Of a stretch of DNA of 64,000 nucleotides, positions 63,075 to 64,000 are shown piece after piece; the stretch's first letter is position 1, and each line of letters opens with the position of its first letter. The notes beneath the pieces were generated by a model, which ran no database searches, had not been told where the DNA came from, and was given only the letters and a program-made list of their open reading frames with translations. Origin of the DNA: Gossypium raimondii (lineage: Eukaryota > Streptophyta > Magnoliopsida > Malvales > Malvaceae). The stretch is from contig NC_068575.1 in the NCBI RefSeq assembly GCF_025698545.1, forward strand, positions 53,763,980-53,827,979, in the 5' to 3' direction. The position numbers were made by a program, and so were the translations under genes.

Positions 63075-63745
63075 GGGATTTTATAAAATGGCGCTAAAGT
63101 GAAATTATTTTTGTTTTTGTGGCGATTTTTATAAAAACGCCGCTATTGCTTACCTTTAGCGGCGTTTTTATGAAAATTTTCATTTTGAATAAAACTACGC
63201 CGTTTTGCTATGCTATCCTAAAAGGGGGTTATTTTTTTAAAGTAAAATTATTTTGTGGCGTTTTTTTATAAAAACGCCGCTATTGCTTACCTAAAAAAAT
63301 TTTCATTTTGAATAAAACTATGCCGTTTTGCTATGCTATGCTAAAAGGGGGCTATTTTTTTAAAGTAAAATTATTTTGTGGCGTTTTCATAAAAACGCCG
63401 CAAAAAAATTTCATTTTGAACAAAACTATGTTGTTTTGCTATTCTAAAAATTTTTTATTTTGTTTTTTATAAATTGATTTATTTTTGCGGCGTTTTTATA
63501 AAAAACGCCGCAATTTCATTTTGAACAAAATGACGCCGTTTTGCTATGCCAATTTTTTTTTGATTTTTTTAAAATTGATTTATTTTAAAAAATGCCGCAA
63601 AATATTATTTAATTTTGAATAAAATGACGCCGTTTTTCTATTTTGTTTTTTATAAATTGATTTATTTTTTGCGGTGTTTTCTATAAAAACGCCGCTATTG
63701 CTTATCTTTTGCGGCGTTTTCCATAAAAACGCCGCAAAATATTAT
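63075..63745. repeat. Right subterminal repeat array with GCGGCGTTTTTATAAAAACG hairpins
   Basis: Five to six diverged units of roughly 110-130 bp. Each has a near-perfect palindrome (GGCGTTTTTATAAAAACGCC), then ATTTTGAATAAAACTACGCC or TGACGCCGTTTTGCTATGC, then T-rich sequence. The palindrome cores match the GCGGCG motif of the left array at 58808-59220. Confidence 0.85.
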
Positions 63746-64000
63746 TTCATTTTGAACAAAATGACGTTGTTTTGCTATGCTAAAAATTTTTTATTTTGTT
63801 TTTATAAATTGATTTTTATAAAATAAAAAAATAAGTACTCTCAAAATAAATATATATTGTGTATTTTAATAAGAAAACAAATGATAAAATGGTTGTAATT
63901 AATTATTAAGTTAGAATTATCTAAATTAAATAATTACCTATATATCTATATCATTTTATTTTTGTATTTTTTCTTATAATTTGGTCCTTTCCAAAATAAA
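63746..64000. other. A/T-rich window end
   Basis: Last GCGGCG-free stretch to the window edge; very A/T-rich. No CACTA terminus (expected as a TAGTG end on the plus strand) was found. Confidence 0.4.

Larger units (their letters stand above)
58789..64000. mobile_element. CACTA-like (EnSpm) element with captured gene exons, right end not seen
   Basis: The left terminus is CACTACACTAAAACAGG at 58789, followed at once by dense subterminal repeats with the TTTAGCGGCG / CGCCGCTAAA core (58808-59220). A second dense block of GCGGCGTTTTTATAAAAACG-type repeats lies at about 63075-63745. Between them are spliced coding-like exons on the minus strand, including part of a PWWP domain. CACTA termini plus subterminal arrays around host exons are the structure of a gene-capturing (Pack-CACTA) element. 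The right CACTA terminus is not in the window, so the element either continues past 64000 or has lost that end. No transposase seen. Confidence 0.6.

Overview
This is a nuclear window from a plant. Genes carry many short introns with GT-AG (and two GC-AG) boundaries, the intergenic DNA is very A/T-rich, and there are plant-type families: GH28 polygalacturonase, plant S-adenosylmethionine synthetase, clade II ATG8, a GH5 mannanase, and Ty1/copia, PIF/Harbinger, Mutator-like and CACTA-like elements. The gene complement and repeat style suggest a eudicot, probably Malvaceae (cotton-like). That placement is inferred from memory of such genomes, not proven here.

Layout. 0.5-2.5 kb: a six-exon secreted polygalacturonase (minus). 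5.9-8.2 kb: a seven-exon plastid-targeted START/COQ10-like lipid-binding protein (minus). 8.2-12.8 kb: A/T-rich spacer with MITE-like repeats. 12.86-13.75 kb: a two-exon NAD-type short-chain dehydrogenase (plus). 13.8-24.4 kb: repeat territory, with a small Harbinger-type MITE, decayed older sequence, and a fairly young but broken Ty1/copia element (18558-23766) with 190-bp LTRs and a perfect 5-bp target duplication. 24.4-30.7 kb: a decayed PIF/Harbinger DNA transposon with both its Myb/SANT-like gene and its DDE transposase gene.

32.1-42.8 kb is the gene-dense core: ubiquitin-ribosomal protein S27a (minus), a ZNF598/HEL2-like RING E3 ligase (plus), ATG8 (minus), tRNA-Phe(GAA) (plus) and S-adenosylmethionine synthetase (plus). 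45.0-47.7 kb: a five-exon endo-beta-mannanase (minus). From 48 kb on the window is mostly mobile-element remains: a diverged direct-repeat pair around a second decayed copia element, a non-autonomous TIR element, a 1.16-kb Mutator-like element with a 10-bp target duplication, and a CACTA-like element start (58789) with TTTAGCGGCG-type subterminal repeats. The last surrounds broken exons of a PWWP-domain gene and other coding-like exons.

Functions are ordinary housekeeping and cell wall, and no operon-like logic applies. Two enzymes act on wall polysaccharides (polygalacturonase on pectin, mannanase on mannan). Three genes touch protein turnover and translation quality control (ubiquitin-S27a, the ZNF598-like ligase that in other eukaryotes acts on stalled 40S subunits, and ATG8). 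They lie within about 8 kb, but I see no evidence that the clustering is more than chance. I found no convincing previously undescribed system. The most notable items are the probable gene-capturing CACTA-like element, two GC-AG introns, a stop-free in-frame intron, and a two-gene Harbinger element whose catalytic glutamate is replaced.
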